NCBI GenBank assembly: GCA_965248815.1
Contig: CBDFKK010000008.1
Coordinates: 2,604,001 to 2,668,000 of the forward strand
Source: CBDFKK01 sp965248815
GTDB taxonomy: Bacteria > Pseudomonadota > Alphaproteobacteria > SMXP01
Direction of reading: 5' to 3'
Length of the DNA stretch: 64,000 nt
Shown piece after piece: positions 1 to 9,664 of the stretch. The notes under the pieces were generated by a model. It saw only the letters and a list, made by a program, of their open reading frames with translations. It did no database searches and was not told the origin of the DNA. Position numbers and translations under genes: made by a program. How positions within the stretch are numbered: position 1 is the stretch's first letter; the number at the start of each line of letters is the position of its first letter.

Positions 1-495
1 TTTGAATTCAGTGGAGTAGTAGCTGTTCACCGGATCATTGTTGGTGGGGTAGACTTTCACCCGCTCTCCCGTCAGCGGATTGTCCCATTCTTCAAGGATC
101 TCGTCTGTTCTCAAATCCGTGTAAAACGAGATTTCCCGGTGAAGATTTTGCCAACGTCCGTCCGGCATAAGCGTTTTGCGGCTCATGCCGAAACCTTCAT
201 AACCAAATAGCGAGATATTCTTTTCTTCAGGCGCAGTAACGGCTGCTACTTCGCCTTTATAGTAGCCGCAGGTTTCTTTGCCGCTGTCGAGGCTGCCTGT
301 TAGTTTGATCCAGGCAGCTAAGTTATCTTCCGCCTTGCTGAAGTCGAATAGTGACATCTCCGCAGCCTCAGCCGCGTCAACAAAAGGCAGGGCTGCGGCG
401 CCGGCACCCATGGTCAAGATCGAGCGGCGGCTCATGACGTCCGTATCGGGATTAAAATGCGTCGATTTCCTTGGATCCATATTCAATAGCGACAT
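1..495 (-). CDS. DUF1838 family protein, exported (partial, C-terminus beyond window)
   Basis: The coding sequence runs off the left edge; 165 codons are present, starting from an ATG preceded by GGGGAG on the minus strand. An N-terminal SRRSILTMGAGAAALP stretch followed by DAAEAAE resembles a Tat leader with a cleavage region. The body has the hallmarks of the three other DUF1838 proteins in this window: a cysteine-containing GYYKGEV segment, HREISFYTDLRTDEI, and the signature WDNPLTGE. DUF1838 has no established reaction that I know of. The next gene upstream (start at 1438) is a paralogue on the same strand, 37 bases away, so the two are probably co-transcribed. The family call is firm; the function is unknown. 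Confidence 0.85.
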   Translation of the reverse strand, partial: MSLLNMDPRKSTHFNPDTDVMSRRSILTMGAGAAALPFVDAAEAAEMSLFDFSKAEDNLAAWIKLTGSLDSGKETCGYYKGEVAAVTAPEEKNISLFGYEGFGMSRKTLMPDGRWQNLHREISFYTDLRTDEILEEWDNPLTGERVKVYPTNNDPVNSYYSTEFK

Positions 496-532
496 CAAAA
501 TTCTCCCCTGGATATACTGGCTCTGGCGGACC

Positions 533-1438
533 CTAACCTGCTTCCGCAAGCAGATCTAACGGTTGATCTAGAAAATCCGGATGGTGGGTCCGGACAAGGG
601 CCGCATAGTCGGTCGGCAAGTCGTCGGCACTAAAGGCGCGCCGTCCGGTACCGTTGCCGAGCAAATGGCCCGGATGATCGCCCATCTTGAGCCACGGCCT
701 CCACCCGACGATCCCGTTGAAATGAACCTGGGTGTTAGCGCTTTTGATTTCCGGATTCATCAGCTCATCCATCCGTGCATGGAAGGTCGAGATTTCGTTG
801 TAGTGGAAAGGCAAGCCCCCGGGCGCCGCCGGCATGGTGACCATGACTTCCTCGACAATATAAACGTCGTCATGAACCACGCGCGGGGGGAGAAATCGAT
901 CGCTGACTTCCGCGCCCGGCAATTCGTTTCGTCCTTCGGGGATGCGACGTCCTTCAAGAGAGAGGATCGTCTGGCTAGGTCCGAGACGGGTTTGCGGCAC
1001 GTCGACCGTCTCGCCCGTATAGGGATTGTCGAATGTTTCGAGCAAGTCGTTGGTGTCCCAGTCGGTGAAGAATGCTACCTCCAGACTACGCGAATCGTAG
1101 TCCCCATCGTCGCGCCTCTTGTATTGACTGATGGTGCCAGCCAGCACGTTGTAGAGCGGCGTTATGGTGCTTTCGACGACGCCATAGTAACGGCCCTTGA
1201 TAAATCCCATGCACAGCCGGTCATCATGGCTCGCTCGAATTTTGATGAGTGCGTTGAAGTGCTGTTCGGGATCGGAAAAATCGACAACAGCAGCATTGGC
1301 TTCATTGATGCTTAGCACCGGCGCGATAGCCGCACCGGTGAGCGCAGTCGATCCGGCGCGCACGAACAATCTGCGATCGATTGATTCGCCAGCTTTCTTC
1401 AGATTTTTTGATAAGTCGTCGTTGGTCGTAGAAGTCAT
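533..1438 (-). CDS. DUF1838 family protein with Tat-type leader
   Basis: This is a 301-residue protein. Its start is supported by AAGGA upstream of the ATG. Residues 20-50 contain DRRLFVRAG and a hydrophobic stretch ending in NEANAA, a plausible twin-arginine leader. The mature part contains EVAFFTDWDTNDLLETFDNP and YTGETVDVPQTR, matching the DUF1838 core seen in the genes at 1-495, 11115-12191 and 33691-34614. A periplasmic location is inferred from the leader. It is followed at 37 bases by a second DUF1838 gene on the same strand. No catalytic role can be assigned from the sequence. A 430-base intergenic region separates it from the divergent RTX gene. Confidence 0.88.
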   Translation of the reverse strand: MTSTTNDDLSKNLKKAGESIDRRLFVRAGSTALTGAAIAPVLSINEANAAVVDFSDPEQHFNALIKIRASHDDRLCMGFIKGRYYGVVESTITPLYNVLAGTISQYKRRDDGDYDSRSLEVAFFTDWDTNDLLETFDNPYTGETVDVPQTRLGPSQTILSLEGRRIPEGRNELPGAEVSDRFLPPRVVHDDVYIVEEVMVTMPAAPGGLPFHYNEISTFHARMDELMNPEIKSANTQVHFNGIVGWRPWLKMGDHPGHLLGNGTGRRAFSADDLPTDYAALVRTHHPDFLDQPLDLLAEAG

Positions 1439-1868
1439 GAGCTGTCCTTATCAAGTAGAGAAAATCTTGGACTTAGTCTAATTCGTGAAATGTGCCTAGC
1501 CAAAGTTCGGCCTAAGAGTCAGGCGCATATGATCGATTTGTTGCTTAGAAACCCAATCTGGTCTGCGGCAGCGGAGGGACAAATTGATCATACAATCGGC
1601 TAACCGGTAAAGAAAGGGAGCATCAATTTGGAGAGCAGACCTTCCGCCCCTCTCAGATACGACTGCTCGCTCACTGTACGTAAAGCATGTCTGCTCGGAA
1701 GATCTTTCATCTTTGCTTTGGATTTGAATCTTATTCACTAAGACTTGAAAGGGAACGGATCGCATTTGCACGATCAAATCTAGCTTCTGTTCACTGAGTG
1801 CGGCTAAACTCGATTTGGCCAAATGAGTAACGGCGAATTCGCCGGCTTGTATGAGTGCGAGGTGTGCC
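1439..1868. other. Intergenic region between divergent genes, no gene supported
   Basis: This 430-base stretch lies between the divergent DUF1838 gene and the RTX pseudogene, so it should hold both promoters. A 124-codon minus-strand frame here shows no family resemblance and low-complexity composition. I see no RNA gene, clear terminator or repeat. GCGAGG just before 1869 serves the RTX gene start. Confidence 0.5.
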
Positions 1869-4013
1869 ATGTTCTCCGTTCAACACATAACGACTGGCCT
1901 CAATCAGCCGTTGTTTCTTACGGGATTGAACGATGCGACGGGGCGCGTCTTTGTTCTTGAAAAAACCGGCGACATAAAAATTCTCGACCCCTCGACCGGT
2001 GCATCGACGACATTTCTAAGTTTGGCTGGCACTATCTCGACAGATTTCGAGCGCGGCCTTTTGGGTATGGCGCTTGCGCCTGATTTTGCGTAGAGCGGTG
2101 AATTCTATCTCAACGTGACAAATCTGGTGGGCGACACGGAGACCCGGCGATACACGGTTTCGGCGGGCAATCCCGCTATTGCTGACCCGGGCAGTGCGGA
2201 CGTCGTTCTTTCTATTTCGCAACCGGCCTCGAATCACAATGCTGGCTGGCTCGACTTCGGCCCTGACGGATTTCTATATATCCCAACCGGAGACGGCGGA
2301 GGAAGCGGCGATCCGAGTGATTTTGCGCAAAACATAAACTCGCTATTGGGTAAAGTTTTGCGCATCGACGTCTCGCAAGATGCGTTTCCAGGCGACCCCA
2401 ACCGCGAATACGCAAACCCCGCAAACAATCCGTTTGTCGGTGCCGCCGGTGCTGACGAAATTTGAGCAGTCGGCCTGCGCAATCCGTTTCGCGCAAGTTT
2501 CGATTCACAGACCGGCGACCTTTACATAGGCGATGTCGGTCAGTTCCTAATAGAGGAAATCGATCTCATTCCCGCGGGACAAGGTGGGCTCAATTTTGGC
2601 TGGAATGAACTTGAAGGCAGGCTCCCTTTTGACGGAGGACCAAGCCCGGCGTTCACCCCGCCCATTACAGAGTATGGTCATGGGTCCGGCCCGTTCCAAG
2701 GCAATTCCGTGACGGGCGGTGTTGTTTATCGCGGCCCCATTAGTGCGCTCACCGATCATTATATTTTCGGCGACTTTGCCAGCGGCAATATATGGGCGAT
2801 ACCTCTTTCGTCTATTTCACAAGGCACAACAATTCCTGCCTCGCAATTGGTTCGCCTGACAGATCTATTCGTTCCGGACCAGGGGTCAATTGACAGTTTG
2901 GCCAGCTTTGGGTTTGACGAAAACGGAAATCTCTACGTTGTCGATTTAGACGGCGACATCTTCGTCGTGCAGGGAGACATCAACGAAGACGATGTCATTA
3001 TCGGCGACGACGGCGATAACCAACTGATCGGCGGGGCCGGCGACGACACGCTGGCCGGTTTGCCTGGCAACGATACGGTTTTGGGCGGTGAAGGCTTCGA
3101 TCTCCTGTTTGGCGGCGACGACGACTTGATGTCTGGCGGTACATTTCCCGACACCATCAATGGAGGTGCAGGCAACGACACGATCAACGGCGGCGCCGGC
3201 GGCGATCTCATTTTGGCCAATGGTGGCATGGATCTCATTAACGGCGGCGGCGGGGACGATTCCATAAACGCTGGCTTTGGAGCCGATACCATTTTGGGTG
3301 GCGGCGGCAGCGACACGCTCGAAGGTTTCAACGGCAACGATAGCTTAGAAGGGAATGCAGGCAACGACGTGCTCGAAGGCAATATCGGCGACGATTTGCT
3401 TGTCGGAGGGATTGGCGCCGATACGATGGTCGGGAATGAGGGTGACGACACACTTTTGGGTGGCGCCTTTGGCGATCTCCTAGTGGGGATGGGCAATCAC
3501 GATTCCGTCGACGGCGCCGGCGGCAACGATCTTATATTTCTCGGCTTCGGCATGGATACTGCCACGGGTGGCAACGGCAGCGACACGATTTGGGGTCTTA
3601 ATGGGCCGGATTTGATCTCCGGCGCCGCGGGCATCGACGTTCTTAGGGGCGAACAAGGCAACGACACGCTCTTGGGCGGCAGCCAACTCGACGTGTTGTT
3701 CGGTGGCACGGAAAACGATTCTCTAAACGGCGGCGCAAATAGAGATTTTCTATTTGGTGGCAATGGCAACGACACCCTGACCGGCGGCGCGGGCTTTGAC
3801 CGCTTCTTCTTCGACGGCAATGACGGTGTTGACGTCATCACAGATTTTGAAGATGGAATCGATTTGATCGAACTGCCGAACTCGTTATCTCTTGCAAATG
3901 TTACGTTCACGCCAATCGGAGGCGGGCTCGAAGTAGCTGTCGGCACTACGACTGTTCTGCTGTTCGGTATCACGGACAGCCAGATTGATGGCAACGACTT
4001 CGTCTTCGTCTAG
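1869..4013 (+). pseudogene. Sugar-dehydrogenase-like (GSDH) propeller fused to RTX repeats, two in-frame stops
   Basis: One reading frame from ATG 1869 (GCGAGG upstream) to TAG 4013 would encode about 714 residues but is interrupted by TAG at 2091-2093 and TGA at 2463-2465. The first 370 or so codons match the PQQ-dependent glucose/sorbosone dehydrogenase fold: LFLTGLNDATGRVFVLEKTG, GLLGMALAPDFA, GWLDFGPDGFLYIPTGDGG, GLRNPFRASFD, GGVVYRG. From about 2985 to 3800 come acidic GGxGxD nonapeptide RTX repeats, then a C-terminal segment ending DGNDFVFV typical of type I secretion substrates. The TGA falls where relatives have Trp (DEI-W-AVGLRNP), and the TAG is in the PDFA-x-SGEFYL loop. No frameshift separates the parts, and the 3' part (2709-4013) still reads as a long ORF. 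It is probably a recent pseudogene; readthrough or sequence error are alternatives. No type I secretion genes lie in the window. Confidence 0.8.
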
Positions 4014-4138
4014 GTGTTGGCGTGACGTCGTGCGTTTCCCTAAACGAATATGAAGTCGTTTGAATCGATATCGTTGTCGGACGTATTTTCCAAAGTTATC
4101 AAGGTGCCACCAAAGCTGATATCGAGATCGCTGCCGAC

Positions 4139-6127
4139 TTAAGTAAACCTCAAGTCAGAGATGCTAAAGCCTCCGTTAATCTCAATAAGATCCAAGCCGT
4201 CTTCGAAATCATTGATTATGTTTGTGTCATCGGCACCGTCAAAGACGAAGAGATCCCCGTCGGCACCGCCGTTCATAGTGTCGTTGCCGTCACCACCGAT
4301 TAAGGTGTCGTTGCCGCTGTCTCCATAAATAATGTCTTTGCCGGATTCACCGTTGAGGAAATCGTCACCGGCTATGCCGTACAAGTCGTCGTTGCCTGTG
4401 TCACCCAACAATGTGTCGTGACCGTCCCCACCAACGAGGATATCTGCGCGCGCGCCGCCATCGAGGACGTCGTTGCCATCTCCGCCCCACAATTCGTCGA
4501 ATCGACCGCCGCCGATCAAAGTATCGTTGCCTTGCTCGCCGAACAGATAGTCGTCATCCAGTCCGCCATCGAGATAGTCGTTGTTGGTGCCGCCGAACAG
4601 TACGTCAAGTTCACTACCGCCGAACAGTGAGTCGTTACCCTGTTGGCCATAGATAATGTCGATCCCAGCATTGCCTGCGATGATGTCGTGGCCGTTCTCG
4701 CCTCTAATTGTGTCACTGCCATCGCCTCCGGTGGAGGTGTCGCGCCCGTATCCCAAGAATATGAGATCATCACCGCCATTACCGTCGATTGAATCGTGAT
4801 TGCTCATGCCGACGAGCACGTCGCCGCCGCTGCCGCCTTGAATAATATCGTTGCCGCGAAAGCCAACGATGGTATCGCCGCCGCCGCCGCCTATGAGCAA
4901 ATCATTGCCGTCATTGCCTTCTAATATGTCGTTGCCGGCGTTGCCTTCAATGGTATCGTCGCCGGCGTTGTCTTTGAGTGTGTCCCATCCCGTCGCACCG
5001 ACGATTGAATCGTTACCGTTATTTCCTTCGATGTAGTCGCTGCCGCTCTCACCCCTCAAAATATCGTTGCCGTCCTCGCCAAAGAGAACGTCAAGAGTAT
5101 TGCCGCCGCGCAACGTGTCACTACCGATTCCGCCGAATACGATATCGAGGCCGTCGTTCCCAATGATGCTATCGTGGCCGCCTCCGCCGAACAGGGTGTC
5201 CGCTCCGAAATCGCCGTCGATCTGATTGTCGAAGCCATCGCCGCCGAGATCGTCGTCAAATTGGGAGCCGATCAAGTCTTCGATGGAGTCGTAGAAGTCT
5301 CCCGCCGCGTCGCCAGCATTTCTTAGGGGGTCCGAAAGATCCGCAATGACGCCGGCAAGTGCCGACAAATAACTTGCCGCGTCAAACCCAGCGTCCCCAT
5401 ACAAATCGTCAGGCCCGGCGCCGCCGTCGAGCGTGTCGTTGCCGCCGAAACCACTCAGAATGTCGAAGCCGTCAAATCCTTGGATATAATCATCGGAATT
5501 GGTTCCGTCGAGAATGTCGTCAAAGTTCGTGCCGTTGATATCGGCAAAAATTCCGGAATAACGGTTCTGAACGTCCTCGGTGAATGCGATTTCGGTCTCA
5601 TGGTCATCGGTGCGAACATTGAGCGTCCAGTCACCACCCTCAAGCGGGGAGCCGACGGGCCCGTCAGATGCTGATACCGAAGCGCCGACCAACGCCGCCA
5701 ACCTATTCATAAATGACATGCCGGCGTCGCCTGCGGCGACGTCGCAACCGTAAAGTAAAATGTTGGGGCGCGCGGCTAGCGCGTCAGACCATTTTGAAAT
5801 GTCACTGGCGTTCTGCAGGAGGGTTGCAAAGGAAAGAGTCGTCGAGCCGAGCTTGAGCGTGCCGGGTAGTCCGTGGCTTATAATATGGACGCTCTGTATA
5901 TCGGAAAGGCGCGATAATTCTTTTGTAATCTGTGCAACGCCATCGCGATCTTGATCCAGCAATACCGCGCGAATACCGGGACGCAGTCCGTGAAGCAAGA
6001 CGTTCAAGTCCGTCAAAGAACGATCGATTAAAGCAATTTCACGCTCCGGCGCGGTCAGAGTGCCGCTCGCCGTCCCGAATTGCTCTAGCTTGTGGTCACC
6101 GTATGTCTCTTGGTTCAATAAGCTCAT
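4139..6127 (-). CDS. DUF4347 domain protein with RTX repeats, truncated by a late in-frame stop
   Basis: A DUF4347 domain (EIALIDRSLTDLNVLL, VHIISHGLPGTLKLG, LLYGCDVAAGD) occupies roughly the first 190 residues. A long array of GGxGxD calcium-binding nonapeptide repeats follows from about 5540 down to 4260. Such proteins are usually large secreted or surface proteins exported by type I secretion through an uncleaved C-terminal signal. I place the start at ATG 6127, preceded by AAGGCGGG; a longer frame begins at 6223. The TAA at 4139-4141 is suspicious: the same frame continues 32 codons to TAG 4040-4042 and spells LDISFGGTLITLEN...SNDFIFV, which parallels the end of the convergent RTX gene (DGNDFVFV). 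The protein as read lacks this end, so secretion may be impaired. It is a distant paralogue of the 1869-4013 gene, arranged tail to tail. Confidence 0.82.
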   Translation of the reverse strand: MSLLNQETYGDHKLEQFGTASGTLTAPEREIALIDRSLTDLNVLLHGLRPGIRAVLLDQDRDGVAQITKELSRLSDIQSVHIISHGLPGTLKLGSTTLSFATLLQNASDISKWSDALAARPNILLYGCDVAAGDAGMSFMNRLAALVGASVSASDGPVGSPLEGGDWTLNVRTDDHETEIAFTEDVQNRYSGIFADINGTNFDDILDGTNSDDYIQGFDGFDILSGFGGNDTLDGGAGPDDLYGDAGFDAASYLSALAGVIADLSDPLRNAGDAAGDFYDSIEDLIGSQFDDDLGGDGFDNQIDGDFGADTLFGGGGHDSIIGNDGLDIVFGGIGSDTLRGGNTLDVLFGEDGNDILRGESGSDYIEGNNGNDSIVGATGWDTLKDNAGDDTIEGNAGNDILEGNDGNDLLIGGGGGDTIVGFRGNDIIQGGSGGDVLVGMSNHDSIDGNGGDDLIFLGYGRDTSTGGDGSDTIRGENGHDIIAGNAGIDIIYGQQGNDSLFGGSELDVLFGGTNNDYLDGGLDDDYLFGEQGNDTLIGGGRFDELWGGDGNDVLDGGARADILVGGDGHDTLLGDTGNDDLYGIAGDDFLNGESGKDIIYGDSGNDTLIGGDGNDTMNGGADGDLFVFDGADDTNIINDFEDGLDLIEINGGFSISDLRFT

Positions 6128-6299
6128 GTCCACATCCCGCCTTTCCGCCAGACCTTTCCGGCGTTTCCGAAGGTGATTAAAGAGGATGCGGGCTGAACCC
6201 GGGATGAATGGGGCGTGCAGCATTAGTTAGGTATTTATTGGCTCAAATCCAACGATTCTAGCCATAGAGAATGCTAAACAGTGAGACAAGCTGAACGGT

Positions 6300-7460
6300 C
6301 TAGTCGCTGTCTGCGTCTGCCTCGATGTAGAGGTCGCAGGCGCCGCTGGCCATGCTTGTGTCGGCAACGGCATCTTTCAGCTTGAGCGTATGCCACAGTG
6401 TTTCATCGGCAGCCTTGCAGTTGAACACGCAAGTGCCTGCTATGGGCTCGGCATCGCCGCGCTGACGGCACGACGACCGACTAAACACGCCGCCCGCGCC
6501 TTCATATTTATTTTCGGCAGCCAGAACTGCTTCGCGTGTGGCATGGCGCTTGCCACACTCTTCCTGCGCTGCGGCGATCGTCCATTCCGCTCCACTGTAA
6601 TCTTTGCAAAACGTCGATTGGCTTGGCGCAAAATAGAACCGGCAGCTGCCCACTTGAGATGTCATCGAAGTTGGCGCGTCGCATGGTGGGCGGCTTCGTG
6701 GAAACAATGAATTCTCATTGTTCAGCCCGCCATCTACCATCCATCGTTGCATGGCGGCTGCGGTGATCAGCTTGCAATGATGGGTTCCCTGAAAGAATTG
6801 CCGCTCGCTTGCGTTCCACGGTACCTGCACCGAGGGTGCTTGAATCTCAAGATAGCTTGATTTGCCATCGTCGACGTCTTCGATGTAGTCGTCGACGCTC
6901 GACGGCAGCCACTCGCCACCCGAGCTCGCAACATAGTCTTCGACGAAACGCAGCGGCTTGCCTTGCGCTTCGAAAGCTTGACGCTCTTCGTTCGATAAAG
7001 AATCCAGAGCGACTTGGTAGGTTCGGGCGTTAACATCGCGGCAGGTGCGCTCAGGACCATTTAGAGTGAGCCCCAACACGTTGTTCACCCGTTCGCGGTT
7101 GACCATTTTACACGACACGTGAGTGACGAATTCTTCGCCCTTAATCGATGTAGTGGCTTGTGTTGTAGCGATTGAAACCGTTCCTCCATCCGCATCGACG
7201 TCCATTTGTATATTGTGGAAACCATCGCCAACGCCGGTCTGAACGCTAATGGGGAAGGGCTTATCAGGAGAGCTATCAGAATTTACGATAAACTGCTGTG
7301 CAGTTGTGCATAAGTTTTGATCATAACTCTCAATCAATGCCTGTTCGCGTTCGTCGCTAGCAGAGTCGGCGCGGGCAGCGCTGAAGCAAAGGGCGACCGC
7401 GCACACCACGTTAGTATAGCGAGTGAGGCGTAGTTTGCTGTTGGTGAATTCCGTCATCAT
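6300..7460 (-). CDS. Secreted Cys-containing protein of unknown function
   Basis: A 386-residue protein that I do not recognise. The N-terminus (YTNVVCAVALCFSAARA) is a likely Sec signal peptide, cleaved near residue 32. The mature protein has many cysteines spread along its length (QNLCTT, HVSCKM, ERTCRD, HHCKL, PPCDAP, VGSCRFYF, STFCKDY, QEECGK, SSCRQRG, GTCVFNC, GACDLY), a pattern expected of a disulphide-rich periplasmic or outer-surface protein. No catalytic motif is visible. It lies 97 bases downstream of the Nramp-like gene on the same strand but has AAAGG before its own ATG, so it may be transcribed separately. The reading frame is convincing because of its length and signal peptide. 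Confidence 0.75.
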   Translation of the reverse strand: MMTEFTNSKLRLTRYTNVVCAVALCFSAARADSASDEREQALIESYDQNLCTTAQQFIVNSDSSPDKPFPISVQTGVGDGFHNIQMDVDADGGTVSIATTQATTSIKGEEFVTHVSCKMVNRERVNNVLGLTLNGPERTCRDVNARTYQVALDSLSNEERQAFEAQGKPLRFVEDYVASSGGEWLPSSVDDYIEDVDDGKSSYLEIQAPSVQVPWNASERQFFQGTHHCKLITAAAMQRWMVDGGLNNENSLFPRSRPPCDAPTSMTSQVGSCRFYFAPSQSTFCKDYSGAEWTIAAAQEECGKRHATREAVLAAENKYEGAGGVFSRSSCRQRGDAEPIAGTCVFNCKAADETLWHTLKLKDAVADTSMASGACDLYIEADADSD

Positions 7461-7557
7461 CAGGACCTTTAGCTCTACAAGGTCGATTTGTAAATCGTAG
7501 CTCTGGGAAGCATGCTAAGTCACGATCAATCGGAATCCCACCGTGACGTTGGCGTCC

Positions 7558-8931
7558 TCACAATCCAAAAAGCCGGTATATGCTAAATCCTCCGACAATT
7601 ACGAAACTCAGCGATGATGCTAAGAGTGCCGCGTCCCAGGCGCGCCCCGGCCGCAGGCCGGGATCGGTCACGCGGTAGCGCAAATACAGCACGCTTACGG
7701 CAACAACGGGCAAGAACAGAGCCTGCACAATGCCGCCCATTACGATGAGCCGAACGGGATTGAGACCGGTTAAATAAATGGCCAACGTTGCGACTGGCAA
7801 GAATACGGAAAGGATGGAAACCGAACGCTGCATTTGACGCTTGTCAGTGCGATCAACCACACCAATTACGGTAAACAGGTCGGTCAAACTACGCGCGCTT
7901 GCCCCCATGACGACCAAATATGTCGAGTACAAAATTGCAGCGGCGCCAACGACGAGTAGCCATTTGGCGTAACTCCCAAATACCGGCACATAAGCTTCAG
8001 TTAGCGTGCTGACGAGTTCCATACCGTCGGGGTCCAAACCCTGCCGGTTTAAGACCGCCGCCCCGATCATGTAGAACGCCAAGGTCGCCGTCGTGTATAT
8101 AGTGAGTGCCATGATCGCATCCGCGCGCATGACCCGAACCCAACCGCGCGCGCGGGTGAGCCAGGCCGCGTCGTTCGTTCGTTTGCCGGTAAAGCGCGCG
8201 TAGCCTTTTTCGACACACCAATAGGGGTAACTGACAATATCCGAGGCTGTGACGCCGATGAGCCCAAACGTGGCCACCGCAGTTGCCACGGCGGCATCGC
8301 CCGGAGGTAACTCAAACGTCAATCCGCCGACAATGTTGGACATTGAAACCCTATAGGGCGTTGCTTGTAAGCCCACCGCGGTGCCTAACGTAACGATCGT
8401 AAAGCTCACAACCAGCACAGTCGCTGTCGTCTCAATACCTTTGTATTTGCCGATGATCAAGATTGAGATGGTGAACAAGACCATGACGACAGCGGCAAGT
8501 TGTTGATTGACGTCGAAGCCGAGCGCTATGGCTTGAACTACGCCGCCGATGATGCCGCCGAGCGCTGCGTAGGTCAGCGCGACCGCGATGAACCAGGTCC
8601 ACACCACCCAATTAGCCCGGAACAACGGCAATTGCGCAAATCGACTATCGCTAAAAAGCGAAAGCGGACCCGGCACGCGATTGAACGCAGTGAGCGTCGT
8701 CTCTCCGGAACTAATGGCATAACGCGCCATTTCGATTTGAAGAAAAACTTTGAGCAAACAGCCCAAAATAATGAGCCATAATAATGTGAACCCGACCTGG
8801 GCGCCGAGCTTGGTCGTGGCGACGAGTTCGCCGGACCCCACAAGGGCAGCGCTTATAATGAGTCCCGGACCGAGGTGGCGAAGCGTGCCGCCCCACGTGG
8901 TCGGTGCTTCGCGCGCGGCGCTATCCGTCAT
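7558..8931 (-). CDS. Nramp-related membrane transporter, divergent metal-binding motif
   Basis: A 457-residue polytopic membrane protein with about eleven hydrophobic segments. TM1 (GPGLIISAALVGSGELVAT) aligns with the Nramp/MntH TM1 but has GSGE in place of the canonical DPGN, whose Asp and Asn bind the transition metal. The TM6 region reads GVTASDIVSYPYWCVEKGY, without the canonical MPH-type methionine motif. The family assignment is therefore to the broad Nramp-related group, and the substrate may not be Mn2+ or Fe2+. Fifteen bases separate it from the upstream FKBP gene on the same strand, so the pair is probably an operon. No Shine-Dalgarno sequence is obvious at the ATG, consistent with translational coupling. 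Confidence 0.85.
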   Translation of the reverse strand: MTDSAAREAPTTWGGTLRHLGPGLIISAALVGSGELVATTKLGAQVGFTLLWLIILGCLLKVFLQIEMARYAISSGETTLTAFNRVPGPLSLFSDSRFAQLPLFRANWVVWTWFIAVALTYAALGGIIGGVVQAIALGFDVNQQLAAVVMVLFTISILIIGKYKGIETTATVLVVSFTIVTLGTAVGLQATPYRVSMSNIVGGLTFELPPGDAAVATAVATFGLIGVTASDIVSYPYWCVEKGYARFTGKRTNDAAWLTRARGWVRVMRADAIMALTIYTTATLAFYMIGAAVLNRQGLDPDGMELVSTLTEAYVPVFGSYAKWLLVVGAAAILYSTYLVVMGASARSLTDLFTVIGVVDRTDKRQMQRSVSILSVFLPVATLAIYLTGLNPVRLIVMGGIVQALFLPVVAVSVLYLRYRVTDPGLRPGRAWDAALLASSLSFVIVGGFSIYRLFGL

Positions 8932-8946
8932 GCCGCATGCGCCGGC

Positions 8947-9510
8947 TCAATTGACGATGGCCAGGAGTTCGACATCGAACACGAGTGTGGCGCCGGGGCG
9001 AATTCCACTTGGTGTGCCAGCCTCGCCGTAGGCCAAGTCGGAAGGAATTGTAAACTCGTAGGTGTCGCCGACCGCCATCAATTGAAGTCCTTCGGTCCAA
9101 CCGGCGATGACGCGATCCAACGGAAACTCCGACGGCTCGCCACGGCTGTAGGAAGAGTCGAATTGATCGCCATCGATCAGCCGTCCTGCATAATGGACGC
9201 GAACCATATCTGTCACGCCGGGGCTTTCCTCGCCTCCGGAGCTTTCCACGATCCTGTATTGCAATCCGCTCGGTGTCACCGTGACATCTTCTTCTGCCGC
9301 GTTTTGATCCAAGTACGCTTTTTGCTCCGCGCGATAGGCGGTGTCGTCGGCAACTTGTGCGGCGTCATCACTTATGACACCTGCCAACTCGGCGTTATCG
9401 ACTGTGGCTGTGTCCGGCCAGACAAAAATCGCCAGCAATACGATTAGAATTGTGACCACGGAGGCCAGCCAGATTAGCAGATTTGTACTGCTGTCAGTGT
9501 TGTTGCTCAT
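8947..9510 (-). CDS. Membrane-anchored FKBP-type peptidyl-prolyl isomerase
   Basis: The ATG at 9510 with GAGGTG seven bases upstream gives 187 residues; a longer frame to 9567 lacks support. Residues 10-32 form one hydrophobic segment (LLIWLASVVTILIVLLAIFV), an uncleaved anchor. Residues about 75-187 are an FKBP domain with typical VRVHYAGRLIDGDQFDSSY, FPLDRVIAGWTEGLQLM, IPSDLAYGE and ATLVFDVELL segments, including the aromatic and Asp residues of the active site. The likely role is folding of periplasmic proteins at the inner membrane. It is similar in layout to Mip/FkpA-like proteins but shorter, with no N-terminal dimerisation domain. Co-directional with the Nramp-like gene 15 bases downstream. 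Confidence 0.92.
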   Translation of the reverse strand: MSNNTDSSTNLLIWLASVVTILIVLLAIFVWPDTATVDNAELAGVISDDAAQVADDTAYRAEQKAYLDQNAAEEDVTVTPSGLQYRIVESSGGEESPGVTDMVRVHYAGRLIDGDQFDSSYSRGEPSEFPLDRVIAGWTEGLQLMAVGDTYEFTIPSDLAYGEAGTPSGIRPGATLVFDVELLAIVN

Positions 9511-9664
9511 GAAAGCACCTCGCCGCTTCGGATTGGAACGGGCGCAGTATGCGGGGGATTGGCGCAAAAGCGCTAGAGAATTCTTGCAGTTGAGGGAATT
9601 GTATTGGTCTGTTGTCCGCTTTATTGTGGCAGGTCTCGCGTTTCAATTTCGAGAGAGCCGCACC

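Noticed and set aside
581..1315. 244-codon plus-strand frame antisense to DUF1838
   Set aside because: The minus strand encodes a clear family member; the plus frame has no homology-like features.
1496..1870. 124-codon minus-strand frame in the intergenic gap
   Set aside because: No recognisable domain, overlaps the start of the RTX gene, and codon content looks random.
2933..3994. Long Ser/Pro-rich antisense frames inside the RTX repeat region
   Set aside because: They are shadows of the GGxGxD repeats in the antisense frame; composition is extremely skewed and there is no start or ribosome binding site support.
2985..5540. CRISPR-like or other short repeats
   Set aside because: The repetition comes from protein-coding RTX nonapeptides with no conserved spacer arrangement.
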